Shown: positions 18,888-26,599 of the stretch, piece by piece
Layout: each line of letters opens with the position of its first letter
How positions within the stretch are numbered: position 1 is the stretch's first letter
Assembly: GCF_022095695.1 (NCBI RefSeq)
Contig: NZ_JAIFZM010000025.1
Coordinates: 1 to 32,179, forward strand
Direction of reading: 5' to 3'
Origin: Oceanobacillus jordanicus
GTDB taxonomy: Bacteria > Bacillota > Bacilli > Bacillales > Amphibacillaceae
DNA length: 32,179 nt
Program-made: the position numbers and the translations under genes
The notes under the pieces: generated by a model
Seen by the model: the letters and a program-made list of their open reading frames with translations, nothing else
Database searches by the model: none
Told to the model about the DNA's origin: nothing

Positions 18888-19832
18888 TTGCTACAATACA
18901 CGATACGCAGATTGTTTTCAATCATACCAGTTATGCTAATTGTAAGTGTCATTGTCTTTCTAATTGTCCATTTGACACCAGGCAATCCCGCCTATCTCAT
19001 TCTTGGAGAAGACAGTTCACCAGAAGCGATTGCGCAGCTTGAGAAACAATTAGGATTGGATAAATCAATGGCTGTACAATTTGTTGACTGGATCAAAAAT
19101 ATATTAATGGGGGACCTTGGCCAATCCATTTATTCCTCTGAGCCTGTTATACAAGTGATTATGGAGCGGGTTGGTCCTACATTCAGTTTGATGATTACAG
19201 CAATGAGCTTAACATTAATTATTGCTATCCCAACTGCAGTTTTTATCGTTTGGCGCAGAAATACCATACTGGATCCTCTGTTTACTTCTGCTTCGCTTTT
19301 GGGAGCGTCGATTCCGGAATTTTGGTTTGCCATGCTGCTTGTCTTGGGATTAGGTGTAGCTGTTCCAATATTCCCTGTAGCAGGATACGTTGCAATTGAT
19401 GTTGGATTAGGTGACTGGATCTATCATTTGATCTTACCAGCATTTGTCCTAGCCAGTGTGGAAATTGGCCTTATTGCTAGGATGCTTCGAGACGGGATGC
19501 TAGAGTCAGTGAATCAAGATTATACAAAAACGGCCCGTGCAAAGGGTGTAAGGGAAAGCGTAGTTCTGATGAAGCATGTACTTTCCAATGCACTTATCCC
19601 AACCACTACGGTTATCGGTGTAATGATTGCAGGATTACTTGGTGGTACGGTTATTATAGAAACTATATTCACCATCCCGGGCATAGGGCAGCTATTGATT
19701 GACTCCATCCACCGAAGAGATTATCCGGTGATTCAAGGTGTTGTTCTTTTCATCGCAGTAGTCTATGTCTTTGTGAATCTGCTAATCGACCTGTTATATG
19801 CATTTCTGGACCCTAGAATCAGGTACGACTGA
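18888..19832 (+). CDS. ABC importer permease, DppB/OppB type
   Basis: A 314-residue membrane permease subunit with about six helices. It opens with the usual first helix and the phrase HLTPGNPAYLILGEDSSPE, carries LGASIPEFWFAMLL, and has the cytoplasmic EAA-type loop DYTKTARAKGVRESVVLMKHVLSNALIP (about residues 205-232) that docks with the ATPases. It ends LLYAFLDPRIRYD, typical for DppB. The start is a TTG at 18888 with AAAGGAGGAAA upstream. It is the third gene of the S-box operon. The next gene follows after an unusually long 125-base gap with no recognisable signal. Confidence 0.92.
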   Translation: MLQYTIRRLFSIIPVMLIVSVIVFLIVHLTPGNPAYLILGEDSSPEAIAQLEKQLGLDKSMAVQFVDWIKNILMGDLGQSIYSSEPVIQVIMERVGPTFSLMITAMSLTLIIAIPTAVFIVWRRNTILDPLFTSASLLGASIPEFWFAMLLVLGLGVAVPIFPVAGYVAIDVGLGDWIYHLILPAFVLASVEIGLIARMLRDGMLESVNQDYTKTARAKGVRESVVLMKHVLSNALIPTTTVIGVMIAGLLGGTVIIETIFTIPGIGQLLIDSIHRRDYPVIQGVVLFIAVVYVFVNLLIDLLYAFLDPRIRYD

Positions 19833-19957
19833 TCCTTTTTTAGTGTACGGATGTGCAGGAAGCTTGCTGGGCGCTGGAGACGTTCATGGCTCTGCCTTTC
19901 AAGAAATGTCGCTGCTGATGTATATACTTTCTTTCTATTGAAAAAGGGGGGCTCTAT

Positions 19958-20812
19958 ATGTTTAAGAAAAAACGAAATCTAATTTCAGCAAGTCTATTAC
20001 TATTGTTTACTGTTGCGACTATAACGGCATCATGGTGGTTGCCGGTTTTACCATCCGAAATGGATTCGGCAAAAAGGTTGATTGGACCCTCTGCTGATCA
20101 TTGGTTTGGTACGGATCATTTTGGTAGAGATATTTTAGCACAAACGGTGGTTGCTGCACGTGTTTCTTTAGTAGTCGGTTTATCGGTTGCACTGATTTCC
20201 ACTGTATTAGGAACGATTACCGGCTTAATTGCAGGATATTATAAAAGAGCTGATTTCGTTATTATGCGAATTATTGATGGAATGCTGGCTTTTCCATCTT
20301 TACTGCTAGCACTAGCTTTAGTGGCCGCGCTGGGTGGCAGTGTAACAAATATTATCATTGCACTGTCTTTCTCTTTTTGGCCAGTTATGACGAGGATTGT
20401 CCGTTCGGCTGTTCTGCAAATTAATTCAATTCAATACGTTGAAGCTGCGAAAACCTCGGGTATCGGCGATCTAGTTATATTATTCCGGTATGTTTTACCA
20501 AATGTACTATCCCCAATTATTGTACAGGGAACCTTTATTTTTGCCAAAGCTATTTTGGCAGAAGCGGCATTAAGCTTTTTAGGAGTTGGGGTGGAACCAT
20601 CAACACCGACATGGGGCAATATGCTTCAAGAAGCGCAGATCTATATCTCCATTGCACCTTGGTTTTCTATTTTTCCAGGTATTGCGATTGTTATAACGGT
20701 GCTTACCCTAAATATTCTTGGAGATGGTTTACGTGATTCCTTTGATCCTCATGCAAAAGGTAAGGTAAATAGGAAAAAAGGACGGTTAAAAAAACAAATA
20801 AATGTAGCATAA
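19958..20812 (+). CDS. ABC importer permease, DppC/OppC type
   Basis: A 284-residue permease subunit that pairs with the DppB-type protein. The family phrase HWFGTDHFGRDILAQTV is at about residues 48-64. The EAA loop reads YVEAAKTSGIGDLVILFRYVLPNV, about 161-184. ALSFLGVGVEPSTPTWGNML follows, and the end is NILGDGLRDSFDPHAKG, all typical of DppC. The N-terminal cytoplasmic extension is short, which explains the modest length. The ATG follows AAAAAGGGGGG. The ATPase gene follows after 34 bases. Confidence 0.92.
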   Translation: MFKKKRNLISASLLLLFTVATITASWWLPVLPSEMDSAKRLIGPSADHWFGTDHFGRDILAQTVVAARVSLVVGLSVALISTVLGTITGLIAGYYKRADFVIMRIIDGMLAFPSLLLALALVAALGGSVTNIIIALSFSFWPVMTRIVRSAVLQINSIQYVEAAKTSGIGDLVILFRYVLPNVLSPIIVQGTFIFAKAILAEAALSFLGVGVEPSTPTWGNMLQEAQIYISIAPWFSIFPGIAIVITVLTLNILGDGLRDSFDPHAKGKVNRKKGRLKKQINVA

Positions 20813-20846
20813 AGATTTTACTTTTAAATAAAAGGAGGAGTAGACA

Positions 20847-21863
20847 GTGCTGGAGGTAAAAAACCTTAAAACACAGATTGACACCAACGAGGGAATTGTC
20901 CAGGCGGTAGATGGAGTTTCCTTTACGGTGAGGGCTGGCGAAACCCTCGGAATCGTTGGTGAATCTGGAAGCGGAAAAAGTGTGTTAGCAAATTCCATCA
21001 TGCAGCTGAACCCAAATCCACCTACTTTTTACCCTGAAGGTGAAATTTTGTTTGAAGGAAGCAATCTTCTAAAGCTTTCAGAAAAGCAGCTCCGTAAGAT
21101 TCGCGGAAATGAAATTGGGATGATATTTCAGGACCCGATGTCCAGCCTAAATCCAGTTTTTAAAGTTGGTGCACAGCTGGTAGAGGCCATTTTGACCCAT
21201 CAAAAAATGTCGCGTAAGGATGCAAAAGCCCTGGCTATTGAATTGTTAAAAGATGTGGGAATTCCTGATGCTGAAAGGCGAATGGATGATTATCCGCACC
21301 ACTTCTCTGGCGGGATGAGGCAACGGGTGTTAATTGCGATCGCCTTGGCTGGTAATCCGAAACTATTAATTGCAGATGAACCTACAACTGCACTAGATGT
21401 AACGATTCAAGCACAAATATTAGAATTAATGAAGGGAATTCAAAAAAAGTACGGAACAGCAATTATACTCATTAGTCACGACTTAGGTGTCATTTCACAA
21501 ATGGCTGAAAAGGTATTAGTTATGTATTCCGGACGAATTGTGGAAAAGGGATCTGTAAACGATATATTCTATCGTACGTCAATGCCTTACACTTGGTCAC
21601 TGCTACGTTCCTTGCCACGTTTGGACGGAGTAGAACATGAGCGACTGATTAGTATTGAAGGACAGCCACCAAATCTCGTGTCCCCACCAAAAGGGTGCAA
21701 TTTTCATCCAAGATGCCCCTTTGCAACAGAAAAATGTCTGGAAATAGATCCCGAGTTAATGCCAAGGAAAGAAGGGCATTGGGTTGCTTGTATCTTGACA
21801 GAACAGGAATTTGAGGCAGAGAAACAGCGACTTGAATCTGCAGATAGGGAAGAGGTGCTCTAA
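20847..21863 (+). CDS. ABC importer ATPase, DppD/OppD type
   Basis: A 338-residue ATP-binding subunit. Walker A is GESGSGKS (about residues 37-44), the Q-loop is in [11 protein letters not shown], the ABC signature is HFSGGMRQR, Walker B is LLIADEP, and the switch His is in ISHDLG. The C-terminal oligopeptide-transporter extension with its Cys pattern ([14 protein letters not shown]) is intact; in relatives such Cys can hold an iron-sulfur cluster. The start is a GTG at 20847 after AAAGGAGGAG. Its stop codon lies one base before the start of the second ATPase gene, so the two are tightly coupled. Confidence 0.93.
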   Translation: MLEVKNLKTQIDTNEGIVQAVDGVSFTVRAGETLGIVGESGSGKSVLANSIMQLNPNPPTFYPEGEILFEGSNLLKLSEKQLRKIRGNEIGMIFQDPMSSLNPVFKVGAQLVEAILTHQKMSRKDAKALAIELLKDVGIPDAERRMDDYPHHFSGGMRQRVLIAIALAGNPKLLIADEPTTALDVTIQAQILELMKGIQKKYGTAIILISHDLGVISQMAEKVLVMYSGRIVEKGSVNDIFYRTSMPYTWSLLRSLPRLDGVEHERLISIEGQPPNLVSPPKGCNFHPRCPFATEKCLEIDPELMPRKEGHWVACILTEQEFEAEKQRLESADREEVL

Positions 21864-21864
21864 G

Positions 21865-22869
21865 ATGTCAGAAGCCTTGCTTGAGATTCGTGATTTGAAC
21901 ATGCATTTTCCAATTAAAGGTGGAGTATTCCAAAAAACGAAAAAACACGTAAAGGCTGTTAATGGTGTTAATTTATCAGTTAATAAAGGGGAAACCCTTG
22001 GAATCGTAGGGGAGTCAGGTTGTGGAAAGAGTACACTTGCTCGAACAATCGTTGGACTGCAAAAACCTACATCAGGAGATATTTTATTTGAAGGTGAAAG
22101 TATACTTCATTACTCTCATAAAGAGATGCATCAGCTCAGACGGAATATTCAAATGGTGTATCAGGATCCATATACAAGTCTCAACCCAAGAATGAAAGCA
22201 GGCGATATTATAGGCGCGCCATTAAAAGCCTACCGTATGACCAATAATTTGGAGCGTCGAGTTAAGGAATTAATGGATCTTGTCGGATTAAAAGCTGATG
22301 ATTATCATAAATTACCTCACCAGTTTTCTGGTGGTCAGCGGCAGCGAATTGGGATAGCTCGTGCAATTGCTTTGAATCCGAAGTTATTAATCTTGGATGA
22401 ACCAGTTAGTGCATTGGATGTCTCTGTACAGGCACAGGTTATTAATTTGCTGGAAGATCTGCAAAAAGAGCTTAATTTGACGTATGTTTTTATAGCCCAT
22501 GATTTATCGGTTATCAAGCATACTGCAGACAAAGTTGGGGTTATGTATTTAGGGAAAGTAATGGAAATCTCCGATAGTGAATCTTTTTACAATAATGCAC
22601 GTCATCCATATACCAATGCGTTATTGTCGGCTATTCCGTTGCCAGATCCGGAGAAAGAAAGAATGCGCGAACGAATTGTATTAAGTGGTGAATTACCCTC
22701 ACCAGCCAACCCACCAACAGGTTGTGTTTTTCACACTAGATGTCCATTCGCGCAAGAAAATTGTAAAACAAACACTCCATTATTGGAAGCAAAGGATGCA
22801 AACGATGGTCATCTTGTCTCTTGTTTTTATCCACTAAATACCGAAAAGAAACAACTTATCCCGGAGTAA
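21865..22869 (+). CDS. ABC importer ATPase, DppF/OppF type
   Basis: A 334-residue ATP-binding subunit, partner of the DppD-type protein. It has Walker A GESGCGKST, MVYQDPYTSLNPR, signature QFSGGQRQR, Walker B LLILDEP, AHDLSVIKH with the switch His, and the C-terminal Cys-containing extension GCVFHTRCPFAQENC. I start it at the ATG at 21865, seven bases after GAGGTG and one base after the preceding stop; the frame is open further upstream (to 21811) but that part overlaps the DppD gene. With it the importer is complete: binding protein, two permeases, two ATPases. Confidence 0.93.
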   Translation: MSEALLEIRDLNMHFPIKGGVFQKTKKHVKAVNGVNLSVNKGETLGIVGESGCGKSTLARTIVGLQKPTSGDILFEGESILHYSHKEMHQLRRNIQMVYQDPYTSLNPRMKAGDIIGAPLKAYRMTNNLERRVKELMDLVGLKADDYHKLPHQFSGGQRQRIGIARAIALNPKLLILDEPVSALDVSVQAQVINLLEDLQKELNLTYVFIAHDLSVIKHTADKVGVMYLGKVMEISDSESFYNNARHPYTNALLSAIPLPDPEKERMRERIVLSGELPSPANPPTGCVFHTRCPFAQENCKTNTPLLEAKDANDGHLVSCFYPLNTEKKQLIPE

Positions 22870-22870
22870 C

Positions 22871-23010
22871 CGTCCGTAAGACTCCCACTTCCAACCATGA
22901 AGTGAAACCATGATGTTTAAGTGGGAGGAAAACGGAAGCTAACACCCCGATTCGATCAACTAACAATTAGGGCTGGATGAATGAATCCCCCACTAATTGT
23001 AGTTTCACTT
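22871..23010. mobile_element. Palindromic block, possibly an IS200/IS605-type end or MITE
   Basis: Between the last ATPase gene and the 142-residue protein gene lie two long imperfect palindromes. The first has 9-bp arms CTCCCACTT (22882-22890) and AAGTGGGAG (22919-22927). The second pairs AACTAACAATTAGGG (22958-22972) with CCCCCACTAATTGTAGTT (22987-23004) around the loop CTGGATGAATGAAT. The first resembles the 3' ends of IS200/IS605 tnpB elements as I remember them. There is no transposase gene. Without a T run neither hairpin is a standard terminator, but they may still reduce read-through to the next gene. Confidence 0.35.
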
Positions 23011-23042
23011 TATAGAAAACAATCAATAGAGGAGGAATACGA

Positions 23043-23471
23043 TTGGAGTTACATAAGATTTCATTAATGGATGCTTATATGATTGAAACATTGAGAAGTA
23101 ACGGCATATCCGATAAGGAAATTCTTACCCAAATAGAGCAGGGAAAGACCGAAGCCTGGCAGGAGCTCAATAGGAATTTTGATTTTCAGGAACTGGTTAA
23201 ATTTGCTGAGAAAGATATGGAAGGATTTAAGAGGATCCTTTCACAAGGTTATCGGGTGAAATTTGTTACGTTTAATGGATTGAAAAATTTATTACGGCTC
23301 CGATTTGGAAAAGAGAGAGAAACGGACTATGAATTGACGGAAACAGGAATTCGGAATCTAAATTTAAATAGTGAGCAATTAGTGGATTTAAAGCAGGTGC
23401 TGTCCGGGAATTGGGTGGTTGAAGAGCTGGACGATACTAATAATTTGGTGGTGAATATTGAGCGGTCGTAA
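23043..23471 (+). CDS. Conserved-looking protein of unknown function
   Basis: A 142-residue soluble protein, probably cytoplasmic: no signal peptide or membrane helix. It is rich in charged residues. It starts with a helical region (about residues 5-60, including NGISDKEILTQIEQGK), then a basic middle part (RVKFVTFNGLKNLLRLRFGKE) and an acidic C-terminal part with VVEELDDTNNLVVNIE that could form beta strands. I do not recognise a family. The TTG start at 23043 has AGAGGAGGAA upstream, a very good site, which argues for real translation. It is the last plus-strand gene after the S-box importer operon, 173 bases downstream of the second ATPase gene, with a palindromic block between. It may be part of the operon or a separate gene. 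Confidence 0.65.
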   Translation: MELHKISLMDAYMIETLRSNGISDKEILTQIEQGKTEAWQELNRNFDFQELVKFAEKDMEGFKRILSQGYRVKFVTFNGLKNLLRLRFGKERETDYELTETGIRNLNLNSEQLVDLKQVLSGNWVVEELDDTNNLVVNIERS

Positions 23472-23719
23472 ATGAAGTTTGAGCTTGAGAAACTTATATT
23501 GTACATCTAAACAACTGAACGAAAAATTATTATCTCCTTAGTCCATCAGAAAGATATAAATTGCTACAACTAGGAGTAAACTGAACTGCGTGGTGAAGGG
23601 ATTATTCTCCCACTTACACTGCCTAATCTTTCAAAGTGGCTTGGTTAATTTATTCCAACTTTTTCGTTTAACATTTTACTATCTTCCACTTTTTGATACC
23701 CGATAAAATAAACTATTAA
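23472..23719. other. Gene-free stretch between convergent genes
   Basis: Nothing recognisable apart from the terminator at its right end. The plus-strand operon has no clear terminator here. Confidence 0.5.
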
Positions 23720-23767
23720 AGAAAACCTCTCATTAGTTCACTGAACTGTTGAGAGGTCTTTTCTTCT
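23715..23767 (-). terminator. Terminator of the MetE-like/metI operon
   Basis: AGAAAACCTCTCA (23720-23732) pairs with TGAGAGG-TCTTTTCT (23750-23765) with one bulged T, and the minus strand continues T-rich. It follows the metI stop codon by about 10 bases and could also stop plus-strand transcripts. Confidence 0.8.
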
Positions 23768-23773
23768 ATGTTT

Positions 23774-24892
23774 CTAATTTAATCTTCTTTTTTCTAGACT
23801 CGAAAACACCTGCTCCAAATCGCCAATAATGTCCTCCGCTTCTTCAATGCCCACTGAAAATCGTAACAGGCGATCACAAATGCCACGACGGGTTCGTTCT
23901 TCAACTGGAATGTCAGCGTGAGTTTGTGTGGCGGGGTAGGTTATAAAGCTTTCGATTCCGCCTAGACTTTCGGCGAAGGTGATTAACTGCAGATTTTCCA
24001 AGAACGTTCCAATCCATATGCTTTCCTTTAGGCGAAAGGAAAGCATACCCCCATAACCAGGGTAAAGTACATCCGTTACCACTGGTTCATTTGCCAAATA
24101 AGCAGCAACTTTTTTGGCATTTTCCTCATGTTGTTTCATTCTTAACGCAAGGGTTTTTAAACCTCTAATTAATAACCATGAGTCAAATGGAGATAAGACA
24201 GCGCCAGAGGCATTATGTAACTCGGACAACTTTTCACAAATCGTACTTCCGTTTGCAACAACTAAGCCAGCTAGTACGTCGTTGTGCCCACCAATGTATT
24301 TGGTTGCACTGTGGATAACAATGTCGGCACCCAATTCCAGTGGACGCTGGAGATAAGGAGTTAAGAACGTATTATCTACTATTAATAATAGGTTGTGTTT
24401 CTTGGCAAGAGTCGCATATTCTTGAATATCAATTTTCTGCATTAATGGGTTTGTTGGAGTTTCGATAAATAATGCCTTGGTATTCTCTGTAATGACTTGT
24501 TCTGTTTCTTTAACGTCGTTAAACGCCGTGTAAGTAGTTCGGATATGATAGGTATCGGCATAATGCTGAAGTAAACGATAGGTTCCTCCATATAGATCCT
24601 CTGGCGCAATAATCTCATCTCCTGAGCGGAAAAGGGATAAGACTAGTTGAATGGCAGCCATTCCCGAACTGCAGGCATACCCTCTATCTCCTGCTTCCAA
24701 GTTTGCAATCCCTTCCTCAAGAATGGATCGAGTTGGATTTTTTGTCCTTGTGTAGTCGTATCCAGTGCTCAAGTTAAGTCCTTGGTGCTGGTAAGCTGTT
24801 GATAAATAAATTGGCGGGTTTACTGCACCGGTTTTTTGGTCGCTATGATTACCTAGCTGCACCAATTGTGTCTCGATGTGTCTTTTTGTCAT
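23774..24892 (-). CDS. metI: Cystathionine gamma-synthase / O-acetylhomoserine thiolyase
   Basis: A 372-residue pyridoxal phosphate enzyme of the Cys/Met metabolism family, closely resembling B. subtilis MetI (373 residues) as I remember it. It joins an activated homoserine with cysteine or sulfide on the way to methionine. Visible are YDYTRTKNPTR (cofactor phosphate contact), SSGMAAIQ, DLYGGTYRL, ETPTNPLM, DNTF and the cofactor lysine Lys198 in HSATKYIGGHND. The C-terminal ESLGGIESFITYPATQTHADIP is also typical. I chose the ATG at 24892 because AAAGGAT precedes it and it gives MetI length; the frame is open 14 codons further. It is the second gene after the MetE-like gene behind an S-box. 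A decayed copy of its 3' end lies at 15298-15625. Confidence 0.93.
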   Translation of the reverse strand: MTKRHIETQLVQLGNHSDQKTGAVNPPIYLSTAYQHQGLNLSTGYDYTRTKNPTRSILEEGIANLEAGDRGYACSSGMAAIQLVLSLFRSGDEIIAPEDLYGGTYRLLQHYADTYHIRTTYTAFNDVKETEQVITENTKALFIETPTNPLMQKIDIQEYATLAKKHNLLLIVDNTFLTPYLQRPLELGADIVIHSATKYIGGHNDVLAGLVVANGSTICEKLSELHNASGAVLSPFDSWLLIRGLKTLALRMKQHEENAKKVAAYLANEPVVTDVLYPGYGGMLSFRLKESIWIGTFLENLQLITFAESLGGIESFITYPATQTHADIPVEERTRRGICDRLLRFSVGIEEAEDIIGDLEQVFSSLEKRRLN

Positions 24893-24997
24893 GTAATCGA
24901 TCCTTTCAGCAAATAAATGAAGGACTTTTAGCAAGGAAAAAGATCCTTAATAACGCGATATCTCTTTGTGCTTACTGGACTCAGTATAAATGGAAAG

Positions 24998-25023
24998 GAA
25001 GAGGAATTATTACATTCCTCTTC
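24998..25023 (-). terminator. Hairpin between the MetE-like gene and metI
   Basis: A perfect 10-bp stem GAAGAGGAAT/ATTCCTCTTC with a 6-base loop in the 140-base gap. The minus strand after it is only moderately T-rich (CTTTCCATTT), so it may be a partial terminator that lowers metI expression relative to the first gene. Confidence 0.5.
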
Positions 25024-25032
25024 TTGGATATT

Positions 25033-26139
25033 TTATCCCCAAATCTCTTTCCCAATATCAACAATAAATTTCAGTTTATTCCACTGATCTTCTTCGGTTA
25101 ATTTATTTCCATGGTGGGTTGATGCAAATCCACATTGTGTGCTCAAGCATAGTTGATCTAGCGGAACATATTGAGATGCCTCTTTAATTCGTGCTTTAAT
25201 AGATTCTTTGTCCTCTAGCTCCCCATTTTTCGATGTGATCACACCAAGAATAACCTGGGCTCCGCCAGCAGGGATATGTTTTAGCGGTTTGAAATCACCG
25301 GAACGCTCATCATCATATTCCAAGAAGAATCCATCCACTTTCTCTTTCGCAAACAAAGTGGATGCGATTAAGTCATAACTCCCTTCGAATGCCCAATTGG
25401 ATCGATAGTTTCCACGACATAAGTGTGTCGTCACGACTAAATCGTCTGGTTTTCCTTCCAGTACCTCATTAACAACGCGTAATGCCAGGTTTATTAGTTT
25501 TTCCCTTGAATATTTCCCTTCGTTAAACGGAATATCTGGTGAAGAAAGACCAGCAATATAAACATCATCGAATTGTAGATAGCGAACCCCAGCTTCATAA
25601 AAAGCGTGTAATGCATCACGGTATGTTTGAATAACATCATTGGCATATTCATCAATGTCAGGGTAAATTTCTTCGTTAATTATTCCTTGATTGAAGAGTT
25701 GATTAGGGCTAGGGATTGTTTGTTTGGCAACTGCACGCCCAGCAACGATTTCATTGAATTCAATGAAATCTTTAATGAAAGGGTGATCGGGATTAAAGGA
25801 AACCTTCCCTGTATTTCGGACATTATATCTTTCAGTCTCCTCATTTCCATTAAAAACATAGCCTACGTCTGGAATATATCCTTCTATCCCGTTTAGATGC
25901 TCTAAGAAATCAGTGTGCCAGAATCTACGTCTAAACTCGCCATCCGTCACCGCATTCAAGCCAATTTCAATCTGCTTATCAACAATACGCTTAATTTCCT
26001 TTGTTTCGATCTCACGCAATTGTGTGGCAGAAATTATTCCTTCTTTAAATTCCTTTCTTGCTTGATGAATGCTTTCCGGTCGTAATAAACTTCCTACTTG
26101 ATCCGCTTTAAAAGGTGCTTTCGTTAAGGTAATTGACAT
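25033..26139 (-). CDS. MetE-like methionine synthase (YxjG/YxjH type)
   Basis: A 368-residue protein equivalent to the C-terminal catalytic half of cobalamin-independent methionine synthase. It carries the zinc-site pattern: His239 and Cys241 in TTHLCRGN, Glu264 in LEYDDERSGDF, and Cys326 in STQCGF, plus LQFDDVYIAG near 188-197. B. subtilis YxjG and YxjH have this size and are S-box controlled. They are thought to transfer a methyl group to homocysteine, although the donor is less clear than for full MetE. The ATG follows TAGGGAT. It is the first gene of the minus-strand operon with metI under the SAM-I riboswitch at 26278-26375, which fits methionine synthesis. Confidence 0.9.
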   Translation of the reverse strand: MSITLTKAPFKADQVGSLLRPESIHQARKEFKEGIISATQLREIETKEIKRIVDKQIEIGLNAVTDGEFRRRFWHTDFLEHLNGIEGYIPDVGYVFNGNEETERYNVRNTGKVSFNPDHPFIKDFIEFNEIVAGRAVAKQTIPSPNQLFNQGIINEEIYPDIDEYANDVIQTYRDALHAFYEAGVRYLQFDDVYIAGLSSPDIPFNEGKYSREKLINLALRVVNEVLEGKPDDLVVTTHLCRGNYRSNWAFEGSYDLIASTLFAKEKVDGFFLEYDDERSGDFKPLKHIPAGGAQVILGVITSKNGELEDKESIKARIKEASQYVPLDQLCLSTQCGFASTHHGNKLTEEDQWNKLKFIVDIGKEIWG

Positions 26140-26221
26140 GTTAAATCCCTACTTTCGTTTTATTTTTTATAAACGCAATTCAACTAAACTAGTAATAAAC
26201 GTATCTATTTTATGTAACCAA

Positions 26222-26259
26222 CAAAAAACCCCCTTCTTAACAAATAAGAAGAGGGTTGG
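26222..26259 (-). terminator. Riboswitch-controlled terminator
   Basis: A 13-pair stem including one G-U pair on the minus strand, loop of about 5 bases, then six T. It is the OFF state of the S-box above, about 85 bases before the MetE-like start codon. Confidence 0.9.
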
Positions 26260-26375
26260 ATACGTAAAAATTTTCTCTTCTTATCTCCAAGCTTAACGCT
26301 TCTGGAATTAGCACAGTACAAATGTCTGTTGCTGAGGTTTCAATGGGCCAGTCCCTCCACCTCTCTGGATAAGAA
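26222..26375 (-). promoter_or_regulatory. SAM-I riboswitch (S-box) of the MetE-like/metI operon
   Basis: Read on the minus strand. The aptamer spans 26375-26278: P1 is TTCTTATC/GATAAGAA. The core reads AGAGAGGTGGAGGGACTGGC, CCATTGAAACCTCAGCAACAG and GTGCTAATTCCAG. The terminator follows at 26259-26222: AACCCTCTTCTTA pairs with TAAGAAGGGGGTT, with a G-U pair in the minus-strand RNA, and ends in a T run. SAM binding should switch the operon off. This is the second S-box in the window; the two face opposite ways and control different operons. Confidence 0.96.
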
Positions 26376-26405
26376 AAATCATATGAAATTTTTTGATTAG
26401 TCAAT

Positions 26406-26434
26406 ATACTACAGCTGTCGGATCAAAATGTCAA
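26406..26434 (-). promoter_or_regulatory. SigA-type promoter of the MetE-like/metI operon
   Basis: On the minus strand a perfect -35 box TTGACA (26434-26429), a 17-base spacer and a -10 box TAGTAT (26411-26406), about 30 bases before the riboswitch aptamer. Confidence 0.85.
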
Positions 26435-26599
26435 GGGGATATTAGAAGATTGTTATTATAAGAGGTGGCGAATGACATGGGCCATGGTGTGAAAAGTGGT
26501 ATGAACATATCGCCATTAGGGTATCTAGTAAAGGATTGGTTGAAAAAGTTAACCCAATCGCAACATAGAAATAAAACAAATAGGGGGAGTAGGAATAAT

